A stretch of 64,000 nucleotides of DNA, from contig NZ_CP134880.1 of NCBI RefSeq assembly GCF_032102965.1, positions 1,922,001 to 1,986,000 on the forward strand, given 5' to 3'. Of this stretch, positions 60,903-64,000 are shown in pieces (the stretch's first letter is position 1; every line of letters begins with the position of its first letter). The position numbers and the translations under genes are program-made. The stretch is from Demequina capsici. Lineage in GTDB: Bacteria; Actinomycetota; Actinomycetes; Actinomycetales; Demequinaceae. Under the pieces are notes generated by a model that had not been told where the DNA came from, ran no database searches, and saw only the letters and a program-made list of their open reading frames with translations.

Positions 60903-61000
60903 TGCCGCCTCGGTCGCTCCGGGACGTTCTCAGGTGACCGAGCTGCCCACGCCTGCACGGTGAACGTGCGGGAACCCGTCAGGGCGGGTACAGATCTCCG

Positions 61001-62608
61001 TCACCTCGACTGCGACGGCTCCTCGTCGTCCTCCTTGCGGCCGACCGACGCCGGGAGTGCCAGCGTTGCGGCGAGGCCCAGGAGGATGATCACTGCCGCC
61101 ACGCCGGTGGTGATGCGGGAGGCCGTGATCATGGCGTCCGCGGCGGCGTCGCCTGCGACCTGGGTGCTCGGGTCGGCCTGGAGGGACGGGATGACGGCAC
61201 CCGCAGAGTGACGGACGGACTCGACGACCGCCGGCCGACTGTCGGCCGGCACTCCGGCGGATGCGAGGTGGTCATCTGTGGAGTTGCCGAGGCTCACGAC
61301 CAGCAACGTGCCGAGGATCGCGACTCCCAGCGCGGATCCGAGCTGTCGGAAGGTGCTCTGAAGCCCCGAGGCCTGGCCGGACTCGGCGACCGGCACGTCG
61401 ACCAGGATGACGTTGGTCAGCTGCGCGGTCGCCATGCCCACGCCCGCGCCGTACAGGAACAGCCAGGCGGCGATGGCGGGCCCGCCGATCGACATGCAGA
61501 GCGTGATCGCCAACCCTCCGACGGCGATGGCCTCGCACGCCAGGCCGAGGCGCACGACGGCACGGGCACCGAGCCGCGCTGTGAACTGCGGGGTCGCGCC
61601 GGAGATGAGGAAGGTGCCGATCGCGAGGAACAGCACAAGCCAGCCGGTGCCGAGCGCGGAGTAGCCGAGCGCGTTCTGCAACAGCAGCGGAAGCGTGAAG
61701 AGCAGGCCGAACTCGCCGAGCGCGACGACGAGTGCCGCGAGCGAGCCGTAGCGAAACGAGCGGATGCGGAGCAGCGTCAAGTCGACGAGCACCGGCTTGC
61801 CTGCACGCTGACGTCGGAGCTGGTCGACGACGAACAGCACCATGAGCAGGATGCCCGCTGTCATCGCGATCGGCACGGGCGAGATCGCGCCCGAGTCCTG
61901 GACCCACCAGCCATACTGGCCACCCTCGATGAGCGCGAAGACGATGGCGCCCATGCCGAGCGTGGACAGCGCCGCGCCGCGCAGGTCGAGCGTGCGGTGC
62001 TCTCCGAGCTCGCGCGTCTCAGGCACGGCCCACACGACGAGCGCCAGCACGAGCAGCCCGACGGGCACGTTGAGCCAGAACGCCCAGCGCCAGGTCACGT
62101 CCGTGGTGAGCCATCCACCCACCAGGGGGCCGACGGCGGCCATGCCGCCGATGGTCGAGCCCCACACCGCGAACGCGATGGCCCGCTCACGACCGCTGAA
62201 GATCGCGTTGACGGTGGACAGCGTCGCGGGGAGGATCATCGCTGCGCCGACGCCCTGCACCAGGCGGGCCGCGATGAGCGCACCGCCGCTGTCGACCGAG
62301 CCGGCGACGACGCTGGCGAGGATGAAGACGCCCATGCCGACGAGGAGGAGACGACGACGGCCCCACAGGTCTCCCGCGCGGCCCGTGGTGAGCAGGAGCG
62401 CGGCGAGCATGAGCGAGTAGACGGCGTTCATCCACTCGGCCTGCGTGGCGGTGAGTCCGATGTCCTGGATGACCACAGGCAGGGCCACGTTGACGACCGT
62501 GGCGTCCATGATGATCAGCGAGACGCCCAGGGCGACGGCGGCGAGCGCCCACCAACGGCGCTGCGGGGCGGGGTTCGGGGACTCCGCGATATCGTTGTCG
62601 ACAGTCAT
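61001..62608 (-). CDS. MFS exporter, DHA2 (EmrB/QacA) family
   Basis: 535 aa, about 14 transmembrane helices. MDATVVNVALPVVIQDIG (helix 1 with Asp), GRAGDLWGRRRLLLVG (motif A), RLVQGVGAAMILPATLS (motif B), GGMAAVGPLVGGWL (motif C). A polar loop of about 50 residues and an acidic C-terminus are present. ATG at 62608. Divergent from a TetR gene sharing a 24-bp palindrome, so expression is probably induced by a drug-like ligand. Confidence 0.9.
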   Translation of the reverse strand: MTVDNDIAESPNPAPQRRWWALAAVALGVSLIIMDATVVNVALPVVIQDIGLTATQAEWMNAVYSLMLAALLLTTGRAGDLWGRRRLLLVGMGVFILASVVAGSVDSGGALIAARLVQGVGAAMILPATLSTVNAIFSGRERAIAFAVWGSTIGGMAAVGPLVGGWLTTDVTWRWAFWLNVPVGLLVLALVVWAVPETRELGEHRTLDLRGAALSTLGMGAIVFALIEGGQYGWWVQDSGAISPVPIAMTAGILLMVLFVVDQLRRQRAGKPVLVDLTLLRIRSFRYGSLAALVVALGEFGLLFTLPLLLQNALGYSALGTGWLVLFLAIGTFLISGATPQFTARLGARAVVRLGLACEAIAVGGLAITLCMSIGGPAIAAWLFLYGAGVGMATAQLTNVILVDVPVAESGQASGLQSTFRQLGSALGVAILGTLLVVSLGNSTDDHLASAGVPADSRPAVVESVRHSAGAVIPSLQADPSTQVAGDAAADAMITASRITTGVAAVIILLGLAATLALPASVGRKEDDEEPSQSR

Positions 62609-62616
62609 GTCGGCAT

Positions 62617-62640
62617 CTTATCGACACGTATGTCGGTAAG
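62617..62640. promoter_or_regulatory. TetR operator between MFS exporter and tetR
   Basis: Palindrome CTTATCGACA-CGTA-TGTCGGTAAG, one mismatch between arms; lies 9 bp from the exporter start. Confidence 0.75.
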
Positions 62641-62661
62641 CAAAGGCGGAAGGAGGAGCGA

Positions 62662-63255
62662 ATGCCACGGATCGATGCACCCACAGTCGCCGAGCACCAC
62701 GCGCTCCGACGTTCCGCCCTGCTCGAGGCCGGACGGACACTGCTCGCCGACGACGGACCTGACGCCGTCACGCCGAAGGCCGTCGGCGCTGCCGCGGGCA
62801 TCGCCCGCTCGAGCGTCTACCAGTACTTCCCGTCAGCCGCGGAGCTCATGGCCGCGATCGTCGAGGACGCGTTCGCGCAGGCGAACGCAGTCCTGCGGGA
62901 CGCGCTCTACGAGGCCGACTCGCCCACTGGAAGGCTCGACGCCTATCTCAGGACGAGCCTCGCACTCGCGACCGGCCACTCCCACTCGATCTTCGACGGC
63001 GTCGATCTCACGACGCTGCCCGGGCACACCCTTGCCCGCATCGACGAACTTCACCGCGAGCAGATGGAGCCGCTCCTGACCGCGATCAGGGAGTGCGGCG
63101 CGCGCGAGCCAGGCATCGCCGCGCAGCTGGTGGGCGGGATGCTCAGCGCCGCGGCCCGAGCGGTGCAGCTGGGCGCAGACCCCGCGGACGCCGAGCGCAC
63201 GCTCCTGGAAGCGGTCCACCACGGGCCCGTTCCGCACCCGCCCGCCGCGGACTAG
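62662..63255 (+). CDS. TetR-family repressor of MFS exporter
   Basis: 197 aa. HTH at about residues 27-55: TPKAVGAAAGIARSSVYQYF. Ligand-binding helices follow (SILD-type core not recognised). Strong ribosome site GGAAGGAGGAG before the ATG at 62662. Divergent from the DHA2 exporter with a 24-bp palindrome between; convergent with the next gene, 15 bp between stops. Confidence 0.9.
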   Translation: MPRIDAPTVAEHHALRRSALLEAGRTLLADDGPDAVTPKAVGAAAGIARSSVYQYFPSAAELMAAIVEDAFAQANAVLRDALYEADSPTGRLDAYLRTSLALATGHSHSIFDGVDLTTLPGHTLARIDELHREQMEPLLTAIRECGAREPGIAAQLVGGMLSAAARAVQLGADPADAERTLLEAVHHGPVPHPPAAD

Positions 63256-63270
63256 CTGCGCCCTGCCACC

Positions 63271-64000
63271 TCAGGCCGAGGTGAGCCGGGCCTCGGCCTC
63301 GGGATCGTGAGCGGCCAGCACGACCAGTCCCGGCAGCGCCTCGATCAACTCCCTCACGCGACGCGACGCCTCCCGCTGCGCTCGTCGGTCTCCGACATCG
63401 GGGACGATGCCGTCCTCCAGCAGTGCCGGGTCATAGGTGAGGTCCCCGACAAGCAGCAGGGGTGCCGCGCCGGCCCTTCTCACCAGCAGGCTCATGGAGC
63501 CCGACGTGTGACCGGGCGTGGGGACGAGCACGAGCGCCCCATCGCCGAACACGTCGTGCGCGCCCTCGAACATCGCGAGATCGGGGTCGGCGGGCGGCGG
63601 GAAGTCCACGGGCCGGTAGTTCGCGGCACCGACGTGGTCGACCAGCACGCCGTGCAGCGACGGATCCTTCTCCGAGAGGAGGTCGTGCTCCGCTCGTGAG
63701 AGCAGCACCGGACTCTCGCCGAACAGCGCGACGTTGCCCGCATGGTCCTGATGCAGATGCGAGACGGCCACGAGGTCCACCTCGGCGATCGACGAGCCTG
63801 CCGCCGTGAGCTGTGCGGTCAGACCATGCTCGGCCTCCACCTGGAACTCCGCCTGCCGGCGGAAGACCCAGCCGACGAGCCCGCGCGGGTAGTAGCCCGG
63901 GGCGAGCGATGCGGGCGACTGGCCGGTGTCGAACAGGAGCGTGCCCTGGGGGTGGGACACGAGGAAGGCATGCACCGGCAGCCACTGGGACCACGTGCGC
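63271..64000 (-). CDS. Metallo-beta-lactamase-fold hydrolase, 5' end beyond window
   Basis: Zinc hydrolase resembling N-acyl-homoserine-lactone lactonases (AiiA/AttM type). HxHxDH motif SHLHQDHAG, a later His in TPGHTSGSM, Asp in LVGDLTYD, and a final His in LAAHDPEAE. The N-terminal strand pattern (PVHAFLVSHPQGTLLFDTGQ) fits that family. A GTG at 63975 could be a start, but the frame stays open with sensible residues (TWSQWLPV) to the edge, so the gene probably begins outside. Lactone substrate is inference. Confidence 0.85.
   Translation of the reverse strand, partial: RTWSQWLPVHAFLVSHPQGTLLFDTGQSPASLAPGYYPRGLVGWVFRRQAEFQVEAEHGLTAQLTAAGSSIAEVDLVAVSHLHQDHAGNVALFGESPVLLSRAEHDLLSEKDPSLHGVLVDHVGAANYRPVDFPPPADPDLAMFEGAHDVFGDGALVLVPTPGHTSGSMSLLVRRAGAAPLLLVGDLTYDPALLEDGIVPDVGDRRAQREASRRVRELIEALPGLVVLAAHDPEAEARLTSA

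Noticed and set aside
61208..63079. Long plus-strand open frame (623 codons) opposite the MFS exporter
   Set aside because: Antisense to a well-supported transporter; the translation is His/Asp/Arg/Gln-rich with no domain, as expected from high-GC third-codon bias.

Overview
The window is chromosomal DNA from a high-GC actinobacterium. Support for this comes from GTG/TTG starts, TAnnnT-type -10 elements, paired clpP1/clpP2, an ECF sigma factor with a ZAS anti-sigma factor, DUF2510 and TM2 proteins, and an archaeal-type ValRS. Gene content suggests Micrococcales (Cellulomonas/Demequina-like), but that placement is inference. I see no rRNA, tRNA, CRISPR array, integrase or transposase.

Layout. 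(1) 1-9751: a four-subunit group 3b-type [NiFe] hydrogenase locus with a maturation protease, two HypC-family chaperones and two paralogous helical proteins of unknown function. The beta subunit gene is separated from gamma-delta-alpha by an inserted SigL-like ECF module (DUF2231 protein, sigma factor, anti-sigma factor, secreted-repeat lipoprotein). All three promoters of that module share TGAACC-N16-CGTGT. The two hydrogenase transcripts start from near-identical promoters carrying a DosR-like palindrome. (2) 9952-19155: a sirtuin, then an accessory stretch. It holds a HipBA toxin-antitoxin pair between two copies of an exonuclease/TerB-like/BRCT gene (one internally deleted), a MazG-like + GIY-YIG/DUF2075 pair, two tandem NERD proteins and a Mug/TDG-type DNA glycosylase. 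(3) 19308-27128: two DUF2510-transglutaminase paralogues (one with the catalytic Cys replaced), two unknown proteins, a 5'-nucleotidase, an MntA-HepT cassette bounded by 25-bp direct repeats, and a UvrD-type helicase. (4) 27367-30937: arsR-permease-thioredoxin operon, an MFS exporter and a TM2 protein. (5) 30982-37721: glpD-glpK, a small Cys-rich protein under a CsoR/CstR-like operator, a LacI regulator and arginine deiminase. (6) 37802-44264: a membrane alpha/beta-hydrolase, a Kef-type antiporter, and a sulfide:quinone oxidoreductase-like flavoprotein with a 47-aa companion ORF, also behind a CsoR/CstR-like operator. (7) 44407-53576: valS, a DUF559 protein, clpX, clpP2, clpP1, a DUF4190 protein and tig. 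(8) 53765-64000: a CDF transporter, MarR/MFS, DUF1304, an FGGY sugar kinase, an SDR with divergent TetR, an aldo/keto reductase, an MFS exporter with divergent TetR, and a truncated metallo-beta-lactamase-fold hydrolase.

Recurring themes. Hypoxia/sulfur-type control is suggested by DosR-like boxes and CstR-like operators. Several small regulators and toxin-antitoxin genes appear to be leaderless. Dispersed short intergenic repeats occur around 28.8, 47.2-47.4 and 48.5 kb. The best candidates for something undescribed are the paralogous helical protein pair in the hydrogenase locus, the split hydrogenase operon with duplicated promoters, the hipBA-bearing duplication, the MazG/GIY-YIG-DUF2075/NERD cluster and the repeat-bounded MntA-HepT cassette.
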